Assembly: GCA_003611805.1 (NCBI GenBank)
Contig: RAYM01000014.1
Span: forward strand, 62,001 to 126,000
Direction: 5' to 3'
Length of the DNA stretch: 64,000 nucleotides
Source of the DNA: a bacterium 1xD42-87
GTDB taxonomy: Bacteria; Bacillota; Clostridia; Lachnospirales; Lachnospiraceae
The position numbers were made by a program, and so were the translations under genes. This document shows, piece after piece, positions 25,296 through 33,850 of the stretch (position 1 is its first letter; each line of letters begins with the position of its first letter). The notes below the pieces were generated by a model. It was not told the DNA's origin, ran no database searches, and saw nothing but the letters and a program-made list of their open reading frames with translations.

Positions 25296-26153
25296 ATGAA
25301 GACGGATTTTCGGCGGGTCGTGATAATCGGTTACGGGAAGGCGACCGGGGAAATATTGAAATATACGGCGGACAGGCGGGCGGATTATAGTTATACGCTG
25401 GAATTTATTGAGCATGAGCCTCACGCGCTGAGTGTCACGAAACAAATTTGTGAGGAACGGGGTATTCCCTTCGCGTCCCTGCCGGATAAGCGGGAGTTAG
25501 GCGATTATTTTGGAAAAATACAGGAGAAAACGCTGATTGTCTCCGCCAGCAACAATTTTCTGTTTCCGGCGGCATTGGTGGAACGGAAAAATATCACGAT
25601 TATCAACTTTCACAATGCGCTCCTGCCGGATTATCCCGGAAGAAACGCGCCGAGTTGGGTTATCTATCGGGGTGAGACGCGGACGGGCATTACCTGGCAC
25701 TATGTGACGGCGGGGGTGGATGAAGGCAGTATCATCATCCAGAAAAGCTGTGAGATCGGTTCCGATACGAAGGCGCATGAACTGACAGAAACGTTGATGG
25801 ATCTGGCATACGAGGGATTTTGTGAATGTTTTGACGGCGTTTTACAGGAAAACGCCGAGGCGAGACCGCAGGGCTTTTCGCCGGAGAGACGAATGTACCG
25901 TTCGTCTGAGATACCGGGAGACGGATTTCTCGATATAAATGAGCCGCCGGAGAAGCTGTACTGCCTGCTCCGCAGCGTGGATTACGGGAAAAGCGGGATA
26001 TTTCCGCCGCTACAGACGGAAGTTGCGGGAAAACAGGCGGAAATTCTGCGGTATCGGAAGGTGGCACCGGAAAAGAAAAAAGAGGGCGCGGACATGCTGT
26101 ATCTGCCGTTCGCGGATGGAGAGCTGTTAAAAATAAAATACCGATTGTTATGA
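25296..26153 (+). CDS. Formyltransferase within the acyl-transfer cassette
   Basis: A 285-residue protein of the methionyl-tRNA/sugar formyltransferase superfamily with an intact triad: Asn104 and His106 in IINFHNALLPDYPGRNAPS and Asp142 in GVDEGSIIIQK. It uses N10-formyl-tetrahydrofolate to formylate an amine. It lies between the adenylation and carrier-protein genes, unlike the more distant formyltransferase at 12234. Formyltransferases act on carrier-bound amino acids in some peptide synthetases (for example N-formyl-valine in gramicidin), so formylation of the carrier-bound or free amino acid is suggested. A sugar amine is the alternative substrate. AAAGGGG (25285-25291) supports the start. 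Confidence 0.82.
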   Translation: MKTDFRRVVIIGYGKATGEILKYTADRRADYSYTLEFIEHEPHALSVTKQICEERGIPFASLPDKRELGDYFGKIQEKTLIVSASNNFLFPAALVERKNITIINFHNALLPDYPGRNAPSWVIYRGETRTGITWHYVTAGVDEGSIIIQKSCEIGSDTKAHELTETLMDLAYEGFCECFDGVLQENAEARPQGFSPERRMYRSSEIPGDGFLDINEPPEKLYCLLRSVDYGKSGIFPPLQTEVAGKQAEILRYRKVAPEKKKEGADMLYLPFADGELLKIKYRLL

Positions 26154-26236
26154 AATGGCAGGAAGAGGAATTAAAAATCCGCAGATGCGGGTGTAAAATA
26201 TAAAGATGAATGACAGGCGAGAAAGGAAATAAGTCT

Positions 26237-26467
26237 ATGGAAAAAAAGGTTTTGGAAGTGCTGGAAGAATACTGCGAGGAGGCGCTTGACTACACGGGCG
26301 ACAACATGATGGAGGAGGGCGTGATTGACTCCTTTACGGTGATTAATGTGGTGAGCGAGCTGGAAGATGTTTTTGATATTGAAATTGATGCCAAGTATGT
26401 GGTAGCGGAAAATTTCAGGAACAAAGAAGCAATCATAGAGCTGGTGAGACAGCTGGTGGAAGATTAG
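26237..26467 (+). CDS. Acyl/D-alanyl carrier protein, DltC-like
   Basis: A 76-residue acidic carrier protein. The phosphopantetheine site is Ser32 in GVIDSFTVINVVSELEDVF, with the DSF/L motif and following helix of DltC-type carriers. It should hold the residue activated by the DltA-like enzyme and present it to the MBOAT protein encoded 3 bases downstream. The start at 26237 is preceded by GAAAGGAA; an in-frame start at 26210 would add nine residues not typical of the family. Confidence 0.88.
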   Translation: MEKKVLEVLEEYCEEALDYTGDNMMEEGVIDSFTVINVVSELEDVFDIEIDAKYVVAENFRNKEAIIELVRQLVED

Positions 26468-26470
26468 AAT

Positions 26471-28051
26471 ATGCAGTTTTTGTCAACCGATTTTGTCATA
26501 CTGTGGGTGATTTCCTTTGCCCTTTATTATCTGGCGCCGAAAAAGCGGCAGTGGATGATATTAGCCGTGGCGAGCGGCTTGTTTTATGTGGCTGGGACAG
26601 GCGGGATTCCAGTGGGGATTATCCTGACGGGTGCAGGCGCTTACGGCTGCGGCATTTATCTGGCGCGCAGTCTGGAGGCGCAGAAAAAGGCGCTTTCGGA
26701 TATTGCGGAAAAGGAGCGGAAAAAGGCAGTGAAACAGGGATTTGAGAGGCGCAGAAGACGCGTTCAAATCCTTTATTTTGTGTACAGTGTCGGTATTCTG
26801 CTCTGTACGAAATATATGGTTGTGCTCCTGCCTTTTTTACAGATGCTGGGGCTGGCCATGCCGGGGAGCGACGCGTTCTTTGCGCGTGTGGTCATGCCTC
26901 TGGGGATATCTTTTTATACGCTGACGGCAATCGGTTATGTGGTGGACGTGGGGCGGGAACAGTGCAAGGCGCAGGAAAATCCTGTCAGACTTTTCCTGTT
27001 TCTCGCCTATTTTCCGGCGATTACACAGGGACCTTTCAACCGCTATGCGAAATTGCAGGATGAGTTTGAGCGGGAGCATGTCTTTGACTATGAGCGAATG
27101 CTTTTCGGTGTACAGCGTTTTGTCTGGGGCGCGTTCAAGAAACTGGTGATTGCGGACAGGATCAATCTCTTTGTGGGAAGCGTGTTCGGAAGTGTGAACG
27201 GGGGGCTGCCCGGCAGTATTTACGCGCTGGCGACCGTTCTCTATATGCTGCAGCTCTACGCGGATTTTTCGGGATATATGGATATGGCGCTGGGCATCAG
27301 CGAGACCTTCGACATTACCCTTTCGGAGAACTTTAAAAGACCGTACTTTTCTAGATCTGTGGCGGAATTCTGGCGCAGATGGCATATTACGCTCGGGACG
27401 TGGTTTAAGGATTATGTGATGTTTTCCTTTGTGATGTCGGGGACGGGGCGGAAAATCGGCAAAGCGGCAAAAAAGAAAATGCCCCGCATGGGAAAGCATG
27501 TGACGGGCATCATCGGAACCATGCTTGTCTGGCTGCTGACGGGCATGTGGCACGGCAGGACGGCGAGCTATCTCTTGTGGGGCGTCTACTACGGCGTGAT
27601 CATGTGTATTTCCCTCGTATTGGAATCGCAATATAGTATATGGAAGGAAAAGCTTCACATCAAAGCGGGAAAAGTCTACGGTTTCTTTACCATGGCAAGA
27701 ACGTGGATAATCGTATTTGTGGCGGATGTGCTGATCCGCTCAGAGGGCCTTTCGCAGGCGGGGGAGATTTACCGGGCGTTTTTTGCGGATTTCCGGCTGA
27801 AAGAGGGAATTCTTAGCGTGACAGACTACGGGCTGAACAGGTATGGCTTTTTGCTGTTGGCGGTGGCATGCCTTTTGTGGCTTGCGGTTTCCGTCTGGGA
27901 GGAAAAGGGAAAAGACGTGCGGCGGACGATTGCGGGGAGTCCGGTGGCGCTGAGGTGGTGCTGCTATTATGGCGTGGCGCTGCTCTTGCTGATCACGGGG
28001 ATTTACGGCGGAAGTTACGATACGGCGGCGTTTTTATATCAAAGTTTCTAG
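26471..28051 (+). CDS. MBOAT acyltransferase, DltB/AlgI-like
   Basis: A 526-residue polytopic membrane protein that passes an acyl group across or at the membrane. The conserved MBOAT features are visible: PLGISFYTLTAIGYVVD, ADFSGYMDMALGISE, LSENFKRPYFSRSVAEFW with RRWHITLGTW, and the catalytic His361 in LTGMWHGRTA. It is placed directly after the carrier-protein gene as in dlt operons. The acceptor is presumably a hydroxyl on the surface polysaccharide, with the SGNH protein (22283) as partner; this is inferred from dlt and alginate acetylation systems. Confidence 0.92.
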   Translation: MQFLSTDFVILWVISFALYYLAPKKRQWMILAVASGLFYVAGTGGIPVGIILTGAGAYGCGIYLARSLEAQKKALSDIAEKERKKAVKQGFERRRRRVQILYFVYSVGILLCTKYMVVLLPFLQMLGLAMPGSDAFFARVVMPLGISFYTLTAIGYVVDVGREQCKAQENPVRLFLFLAYFPAITQGPFNRYAKLQDEFEREHVFDYERMLFGVQRFVWGAFKKLVIADRINLFVGSVFGSVNGGLPGSIYALATVLYMLQLYADFSGYMDMALGISETFDITLSENFKRPYFSRSVAEFWRRWHITLGTWFKDYVMFSFVMSGTGRKIGKAAKKKMPRMGKHVTGIIGTMLVWLLTGMWHGRTASYLLWGVYYGVIMCISLVLESQYSIWKEKLHIKAGKVYGFFTMARTWIIVFVADVLIRSEGLSQAGEIYRAFFADFRLKEGILSVTDYGLNRYGFLLLAVACLLWLAVSVWEEKGKDVRRTIAGSPVALRWCCYYGVALLLLITGIYGGSYDTAAFLYQSF

Positions 28052-28099
28052 CGGCGCGGTCCGGCGAACGGGAGTGTGCCAAGTGGAAGGGGCAATGGT

Positions 28100-29605
28100 G
28101 TGAAAGGAAAAAAGGCAGCGGAAATCTTTATTATAATAGCGTGCGTTATTGTATTGGCGGCGGTAACGACAGTTTTCGCAATGGGCGCTGGCTATACGGT
28201 ACTCAGCGGGGATGATTTTACCCACGGCGTGAGGGTGGGGGCATTCCATGTCTCGCTGCCGCAGTATTTTGCGGCATCTCTTCTGTATGTTCAGGACTTG
28301 TATATGGACTGGCAGGGGACGTGGTTTTCCATGTTTTTACAGGCATTCCTCTCACCGATCAACAATTTCGGTCTGCCGCAGCTTCGGGCGGTGATGGTGG
28401 GAAACGCACTGTTGTTTCTCGGTTCGCTGGCTGCATTTTTGTGGACGGGGCTCTCTTATTTTTGGACGGCGGCGGGAATAGGCGGCAAAGAGGCGGATGT
28501 GTCCTGTGAAACGGCGGCGGGACCGGCAAGGAGCCTTATGTCCCTGCGGTTTGTGATTCTTACGCTTTTCTTTCTGTCCATAGTGAATGCGGACGTCTAT
28601 GCGGAGATTTATTTCTGGTTTTCCGGGGCGGTGGCGTACAGTATGCCGTTTTCTCTTATGCTTATTGCTTTGACACTGTTACTTCTTATCAATAAAGAGA
28701 CAGTCAGTTCACGGAGAAGTAAGGTTTGCGCGGGAACTGCGGCGGTTCTTCTGTTTCTCGCCTCTGGCGGTTCTCTGGCGGTGGCTGGCGTTGGATGCTA
28801 CATGGCTCTGCTGCTGACGGGGATATTTTTCCTCTTTACAGGGAGAGTATCCAGGTACAATCTGACTGTTTTTGCGGCAGGATTTGCCGGTGCGCTGATC
28901 AACGCGGCAGCGCCGGGCAACTTTTCCAGACATGACGGTACGGCGGGAGCAGGTCTGCATTTTGGTCAGGCAATCGGCTATACCGTGCGTATGTTTACGG
29001 AAGAGACGTGCCGGCTGTTCCGGGAGACGGTACTCGGTCTTGTGTTTCTTTTGCTGATTGCTGCAGGCGTGTATCTGTCGGGAAGATGCCGGATTGCAAT
29101 TCGGGAATATGGCATTGCTGCGGCGTTTGCTCTTTTGGCAGGAGCTGTGGCATATTTTCCCGTGGCGCTCGGGTATGGCGGCTATTATGTTCCGAACAGG
29201 TGTTATTTTATAATAGATACCGTGATGGTACTATCCCTTTTGAATCTGGCGCTGTTTCTGGGGATTTGTGGTCACAGGCTCTGTAATCTGCCGTCTGACG
29301 GGCGCACCACTGCGGTACTGCTCTACATCTGTCTGGCAGCGTTTATTGTCACGCCCCTCTCCATGGAAGAGATGCCTCTTTACCGGGTGGCGCGCTATGT
29401 GCACAACGGAAGCTACAGGGAATATTATGAAAAGTGCGTCGCTATTTACGATTATCTGGAAACGTGCCCGGAGGAGGATGTGGAGTTGGAGATGCCGGAG
29501 TATATCGAAGATTTTGAATGCTTTTATATGGACGAGGACGAGGATGGCTGGGTGAATCAGGGGATTGCCGCCTATTATGGGAAACGATCTGTGCGGCGGA
29601 AGTAG
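28100..29605 (+). CDS. DUF6056-type polytopic membrane protein
   Basis: A 501-residue membrane protein with about eleven hydrophobic segments. The first loop has the DUF6056-like pattern GDDFTHGVRVG followed by DWQGTWFSMFLQ; a paralogue at 42246 has IDDYDYGRRVH and EWQGTYISCFLM. The two acidic residues in the first extracytoplasmic loop recall GT-C glycosyltransferases. The GTG at 28100 with GGAAGGGG upstream is preferred to a GTG at 28076. The function is not established; sugar transfer from a polyprenyl phosphate is possible. Confidence 0.65.
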   Translation: MKGKKAAEIFIIIACVIVLAAVTTVFAMGAGYTVLSGDDFTHGVRVGAFHVSLPQYFAASLLYVQDLYMDWQGTWFSMFLQAFLSPINNFGLPQLRAVMVGNALLFLGSLAAFLWTGLSYFWTAAGIGGKEADVSCETAAGPARSLMSLRFVILTLFFLSIVNADVYAEIYFWFSGAVAYSMPFSLMLIALTLLLLINKETVSSRRSKVCAGTAAVLLFLASGGSLAVAGVGCYMALLLTGIFFLFTGRVSRYNLTVFAAGFAGALINAAAPGNFSRHDGTAGAGLHFGQAIGYTVRMFTEETCRLFRETVLGLVFLLLIAAGVYLSGRCRIAIREYGIAAAFALLAGAVAYFPVALGYGGYYVPNRCYFIIDTVMVLSLLNLALFLGICGHRLCNLPSDGRTTAVLLYICLAAFIVTPLSMEEMPLYRVARYVHNGSYREYYEKCVAIYDYLETCPEEDVELEMPEYIEDFECFYMDEDEDGWVNQGIAAYYGKRSVRRK

Positions 29606-29737
29606 TTCGGTTCAGTAATGGGCAGCTTTTGGCACGGAGAGATCGGAGGCTGAGGGCGGGCGCAGTAGCGGATTTTAGAAAAATATGGTAAACTTATTCA
29701 AAAGCACAGGGGCAGATGCCTAAGAGCGGAGGGAAAT

Positions 29738-30496
29738 ATGTTTTCATTTGACGATTACAGGGAAATGATCAGAATCATAAAGTCAACGGGGCGGCAGTGC
29801 GGCTATGCGGAGGCGCTTGGCAGAGACTCTTTCGTTATCATGCGCCATGATGTGGAGTACAGTGTGGAGCGGGCGTGGCAGCTTGCAAAAGTGGAGCAGA
29901 GTATGGATTTTACATCCACGTTCTTTTTCCAGTGGACCAATAACTCCTATAATATCCTTTCTCGGAAAAACATGGATATCATCAAGGATATGCACGAGAG
30001 GGGACAGCGGATCGGGCTTCATTTCGCATTAAACGGCATGACGGACATGGAGCAGATCAGAAAGCGCATCCGTATGGAAATTGATATTCTGAGCGAAATG
30101 TTCGGTTTTGCCATCACGGAATTTTCCGTGCACAGACCTTCCGGCGATGTGCTCAGGGAGAATATCAAACTGGACGGTCTGCTCAACGCGTATCAGGATG
30201 AGTTTTTCACCTATGCCGATAAAATAACGGACGATACGAAATTAAGCGTGAAATATATGTCGGATGCCAACCACATCTGGCGGTACGGTTATCCGGACGA
30301 GGCGAATATCACAGGCTATGATAAAGTGCAGATTTTGACACATCCTTTTGCGTGGAGTAAAAAGGGATATAATAATTTTGAAAATTACAGGGCGCTTATA
30401 CAGGAAAAGTATGAGGAACTGGTGGAGTCTGTGGACAATGAATGCAAGGATTTCGGGGAATACAGGGAATACTTTATGGGTAAGGATGTGAAGTAG
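29738..30496 (+). CDS. Polysaccharide deacetylase-like protein (NodB fold)
   Basis: A 252-residue cytoplasmic protein without a signal peptide. The N-terminal IMRHDVEYSVERA has the His-Asp motif of the NodB/carbohydrate esterase 4 superfamily, GLHFALNG fits the second metal-ligand block, and VHRPSG the later catalytic-loop block. Lack of export signals means that it would act on a nucleotide- or lipid-linked sugar inside the cell. Removal of an N-acetyl group could expose an amine for formylation or other substitution; this is inference. Confidence 0.72.
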   Translation: MFSFDDYREMIRIIKSTGRQCGYAEALGRDSFVIMRHDVEYSVERAWQLAKVEQSMDFTSTFFFQWTNNSYNILSRKNMDIIKDMHERGQRIGLHFALNGMTDMEQIRKRIRMEIDILSEMFGFAITEFSVHRPSGDVLRENIKLDGLLNAYQDEFFTYADKITDDTKLSVKYMSDANHIWRYGYPDEANITGYDKVQILTHPFAWSKKGYNNFENYRALIQEKYEELVESVDNECKDFGEYREYFMGKDVK

Positions 30497-30498
30497 CA

Positions 30499-30593
30499 AC
30501 GCGAAAAGAACTTCTAAAGACATCGCGCCATAGGACGCGATGCCAAGAAGTTCCATGTTTCGCGTGGGAGAATGCCAAAGACGGGCACTCTCC
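30499..30593 (+). ncRNA. Structured leader element, copy 1
   Basis: An outer stem ACGCGAAA / TTTCGCGT (30499-30506 with 30558-30565) and a second helix AGAACTTCT / AGAAGTTC (30507-30515 with 30546-30553) enclose a hairpin CATCGCG / CGCGATG (30521-30527, 30536-30542). A following hairpin, GGAGAATGCC / GGCACTCTCC (30567-30576, 30584-30593), has one mismatch. The same layout recurs at 46834-46928 with changed but still paired bases. It lies in the 5' leader of the asparagine synthetase-like gene at 30619. Confidence 0.55.
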
Positions 30594-30618
30594 GTTGTAG
30601 CAGAGGAGTATATATCAT

Positions 30619-32526
30619 ATGTGTGGAATTTGCGGGTACATCAGAAGGCGCGAGGTCACGCCCGATCAATTAAAGAAGATGAATGACACGATGTATCACA
30701 GAGGTCCCGACGACAGCGGGGAAGAGCTTTACGGGATGTCGGGCGGCTATCGCGTTGGACTTGCGCAAAGGCGGCTGTCCATCCTGGATCTTTCGGTTTT
30801 GGGGCATCAGCCCATGCACTCGGCGGACGACAGGATTGTTGTGGTTTACAATGGGGAGATTTACAATTTCAGAGAGCTGAGAGAAGAATTGGCGGACTAT
30901 CCCTTTCGGTCGGACTGCGATACGGAAGTTATCATAGCCGCCTATTTAAAATGGGGCATATCCTGTGTGAAACGGTTTAACGGCATGTTTGCCATCGCGC
31001 TGTTTGACAGGGAGGAGGAGGCGGTTTATCTGATACGCGACCGTATCGGCAAGAAGCCTCTCTATTACTGGTACGAGCAGGAGGAGCTTGTGTTTGCGTC
31101 GGAGTTAAAGCCAATTATGGCGTGCCCGGATTTTCATGCCGAGATAGACCGGGGCGTGCTCTCGCGTTATCTTTTCCAGCAGTATATCAATGCGCCGGAC
31201 AGCGTTTATAAGAATGTGTTTAAGCTTGCGCCGGGCGCGATACTCAGGTTTCAGGACGGGCGGATCGAAACGTGGAGTTACTGGAGCGTGCGGGAGGCTT
31301 ATGCGGAGGCATCCGAAATGCCTGTCACAGCTTATGAGGAGGCGAAAGAACAGCTGAAAGACCTGCTGCAGCGCGCTGTGTCGCTTCGCATGATTGCTGA
31401 TGTGCCGCTTGGGACTTTTTTGAGCGGCGGCTATGATTCCTCACTGGTGACGGCAATGGCGCAGGTGCATTCCGGGGAGCCCGTGAAGACTTTTTCCATC
31501 GGCTTTTATGAGGAAAATTATAATGAGGCGCCCTACGCCAGGGCGGTGGCGGATTATCTGGGAACGGCGCACACGGAACTGATGATTGACGAGACGGACA
31601 TGCTTCGGATGGTGGAGAGCATTCCGAAGTATTATGACGAGCCTTTTGCCGATCCCTCCCAGATTCCGACAATGTTAGTCTGCAAACTGGCAAGAGAACA
31701 GGTGACGGTGGCGCTTTCCGGCGACGGCGGGGATGAGTTTTACTGTGGTTACAACATTTATGAGAAAGTGGCGCAGGCGCAGAAACTGGACATGCTGGGT
31801 GGTCTGGTGCATAATCTGTGCAATCTGCCGGGAATAAGGCAGGCTGGCCTGGAAAAAAGGCTGCCCTTCAAAGCGCGTGTGATTGCCGGTAATAGAGACC
31901 GGGAGACGAAGACACAGTTCGGTGCGGGAAACTATCCGGGGATGGCGCGCGCCATGGCTGGCAGAATGGCTTCGGGGGAACGCGCGCTGCCGGTGCACTA
32001 TCCCGTGGAGTGCAGCTATCCGGTCGGGGACTGGCAGGTACGCCGGATGCTTTTGGATATGGACACTTATCTGCCGGGGGATATTCTCTGCAAGATGGAC
32101 CGCGCTTCCATGAAATATTCCCTAGAGGCAAGATGCCCGATTCTGGATCCGGATGTGATGGATTTTTCCTACCGTATTCCCCATGCGTTCAAATATGCGT
32201 CGGGAGACAAAAAACATATTCTGAAAGAAATTGCTTACGATTATATACCGAGGGAACTGCTGGAGCGTCCGAAGAAAGGGTTTGGTGTTCCGCTCGATAA
32301 ATGGCTCAGGGGTCCGCTTAGGGAACAACTGTTATGCTACACGGAATATGGCTTCCTGAAACGTCAAAATCTGTTCGACGAATCGTATGTAAAAAAGATG
32401 GTGGGAAGCTACCTTGATACAGGTGACAGGGGTCGGGGGACGGGGGAAAATTATTCAGGGCTGGTTTGGGCGTTCTTTGTATTCCAACAGTGGTACACCT
32501 GTTTCCACGAAAACAGTAACAGGTGA
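30619..32526 (+). CDS. Asparagine synthetase (glutamine-hydrolysing)-like amidotransferase, copy 1
   Basis: A 635-residue AsnB-family enzyme. The N-terminal class II glutaminase has Cys2 as nucleophile (MCGICGYI), YHRGPDDSG and VYNGEIYNF; the synthetase domain has the ATP loop FLSGGYDSSLV, ALSGDGGDEFYCGY and CKMDRASMKYSLEARCPILD. Glutamine-derived ammonia is passed to a carboxylate activated by AMP. In surface-glycan loci such proteins can amidate uronic acids (WbpS in Pseudomonas O6); the TviB/TviC genes here supply a suitable uronic acid. The structured element at 30499 sits in its leader. Confidence 0.9.
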   Translation: MCGICGYIRRREVTPDQLKKMNDTMYHRGPDDSGEELYGMSGGYRVGLAQRRLSILDLSVLGHQPMHSADDRIVVVYNGEIYNFRELREELADYPFRSDCDTEVIIAAYLKWGISCVKRFNGMFAIALFDREEEAVYLIRDRIGKKPLYYWYEQEELVFASELKPIMACPDFHAEIDRGVLSRYLFQQYINAPDSVYKNVFKLAPGAILRFQDGRIETWSYWSVREAYAEASEMPVTAYEEAKEQLKDLLQRAVSLRMIADVPLGTFLSGGYDSSLVTAMAQVHSGEPVKTFSIGFYEENYNEAPYARAVADYLGTAHTELMIDETDMLRMVESIPKYYDEPFADPSQIPTMLVCKLAREQVTVALSGDGGDEFYCGYNIYEKVAQAQKLDMLGGLVHNLCNLPGIRQAGLEKRLPFKARVIAGNRDRETKTQFGAGNYPGMARAMAGRMASGERALPVHYPVECSYPVGDWQVRRMLLDMDTYLPGDILCKMDRASMKYSLEARCPILDPDVMDFSYRIPHAFKYASGDKKHILKEIAYDYIPRELLERPKKGFGVPLDKWLRGPLREQLLCYTEYGFLKRQNLFDESYVKKMVGSYLDTGDRGRGTGENYSGLVWAFFVFQQWYTCFHENSNR

Positions 32527-32740
32527 GATGTAAAAAAACGAAAGTATTGCGAATGTTATTTTGACGAAAATGAAAAAGAATTTTCAGAAAATAGAATGAA
32601 TTTTCGACACATTCAGACGGACGAAAATAAATGAGAATTTAATTAAGAATGAAATTTCCGCCGAATTTTGGCGAAAATGCAGGAAAATCATTCGAAAACA
32701 GGTGTTTCCAGTCGAAAAATGAAGGAATTTATGCAAGCCT
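32527..32740. other. AT-rich intergenic spacer with repeated CGAAAAT motifs
   Basis: A 214-base gap without a gene. Short CGAAAAT/CGAAAAA words recur (for example near 32563, 32621 and 32672), sometimes facing ATTTTCG. A small hairpin, CGCC-gaatttt-GGCG, lies at 32659-32673 with TTT/AAA flanks. A stem CACCTGTT / AACAGGTG (32497-32504, 32518-32525) spans the preceding stop but lacks a T tract. No convincing promoter was found. Confidence 0.4.
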
Positions 32741-33850
32741 ATGAATGAAAAAAATGAACGAAAAAAAATAGCCTTCTATATCGGGTCCCTCCGAAAGGGA
32801 GGAGCGGAACGTGTGTTCGTAAATCTGGCGGATTACTTTCAGACGGAAGGATATCGTGTCGTGATGGTGACACAATATCAGAGAGAAGATGAGTATGATC
32901 TGCCGGATGGGATTGAGAGAATCCTTTCCGACATCGGGGAAGAAAAAGTGTCCGCAAGCCGGGTAGTAAATTTCTTTAGGCGACTCAATAAGTTACATGT
33001 GATATGGAAAGAACAGGAAGCGGATCTTGTGCTGTCCTGTATCGGAAAAAATAATTTTATGACAGTCGTTACCACGATGGGAACAAAAACGAAAGCTGTC
33101 GTCTCAGTAGTCGGGGAGGCGAAGGAAGAATACCCATCCAGGGGGATGCGTATGCTGGCAGATTTTCTTTTTTCCCGCGCGGCGGGGGTTATCTTACAGA
33201 CGGAGCGTTCCAGGAGTTTCTTTTGCAGGAAAGTGGGAGAGAAGGCTGTGATCCTGCCAAATTCCCTGAATCCTGCCTTCATAAGGCCGAGATACGAGGG
33301 TGCGCGGGAGAAAAGAATCGTGTCTGTGGGGCGCATGGACGCCAACAAGAATCACGAGATGCAGCTTCGCGCATTCGCGGTGCTGAAAGACAAATATCCG
33401 GAATATTCGCTTGAGATTTACGGTGATGGGGAGCTGCGTTCCCATATAGAAGAAACGGCGGCGGGGCTTGGCATCGCAGAGAGGGTTTTCCTGCCCGGTG
33501 TGGTGCAGGATGTGGCGGCACGGATCTGGCGGGCGTCCCTGTTTCTGCTTACTTCTTATTCGGAAGGTGTTTCCAATGCCCTCATTGAGGCATTGGCGCT
33601 CGGGCTTTCCGTGATTGCCACGGACGTGCCGAGCGGCGGCACGGAGGAGCTGATGGAGGACGGCGTGAACGGTCTGGTGATTCCGGCGGGGGATCAGACG
33701 GCGCTGACGCGTGCGATGGACAGGCTTTTGGGGGACGCGGATTATGCGGACAGGCTTGGCAGGGAGGCGGCAGGGATTCAGCAGAGACTCGCGCCGGGGC
33801 GGGTCAATCCGATGTGGAAGGATTACTTTGAGGAGATCATAAATGAATAA
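32741..33850 (+). CDS. Glycosyltransferase family 4
   Basis: A 369-residue GT-B enzyme: GSLRKGGAERVFVNLADYF at the N-terminus, IVSVGRMDANKNHEMQLRAF and the donor motif YSEGVSNALIEALALGLSV followed by VATDVPSGGTEEL-like sequence (IATDVPSGGTEEL). It belongs to the same subgroup as the gene at 15551. An AAGGAA site lies upstream. It overlaps the next gene by 8 bases, suggesting coupled expression. Confidence 0.88.
   Translation: MNEKNERKKIAFYIGSLRKGGAERVFVNLADYFQTEGYRVVMVTQYQREDEYDLPDGIERILSDIGEEKVSASRVVNFFRRLNKLHVIWKEQEADLVLSCIGKNNFMTVVTTMGTKTKAVVSVVGEAKEEYPSRGMRMLADFLFSRAAGVILQTERSRSFFCRKVGEKAVILPNSLNPAFIRPRYEGAREKRIVSVGRMDANKNHEMQLRAFAVLKDKYPEYSLEIYGDGELRSHIEETAAGLGIAERVFLPGVVQDVAARIWRASLFLLTSYSEGVSNALIEALALGLSVIATDVPSGGTEELMEDGVNGLVIPAGDQTALTRAMDRLLGDADYADRLGREAAGIQQRLAPGRVNPMWKDYFEEIINE

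Noticed and set aside
32497-32525. Hairpin over the stop codon of the first AsnB-like gene as a terminator
   Set aside because: The stem is 8 bases with a 13-base loop and is followed by purines, not a T tract.
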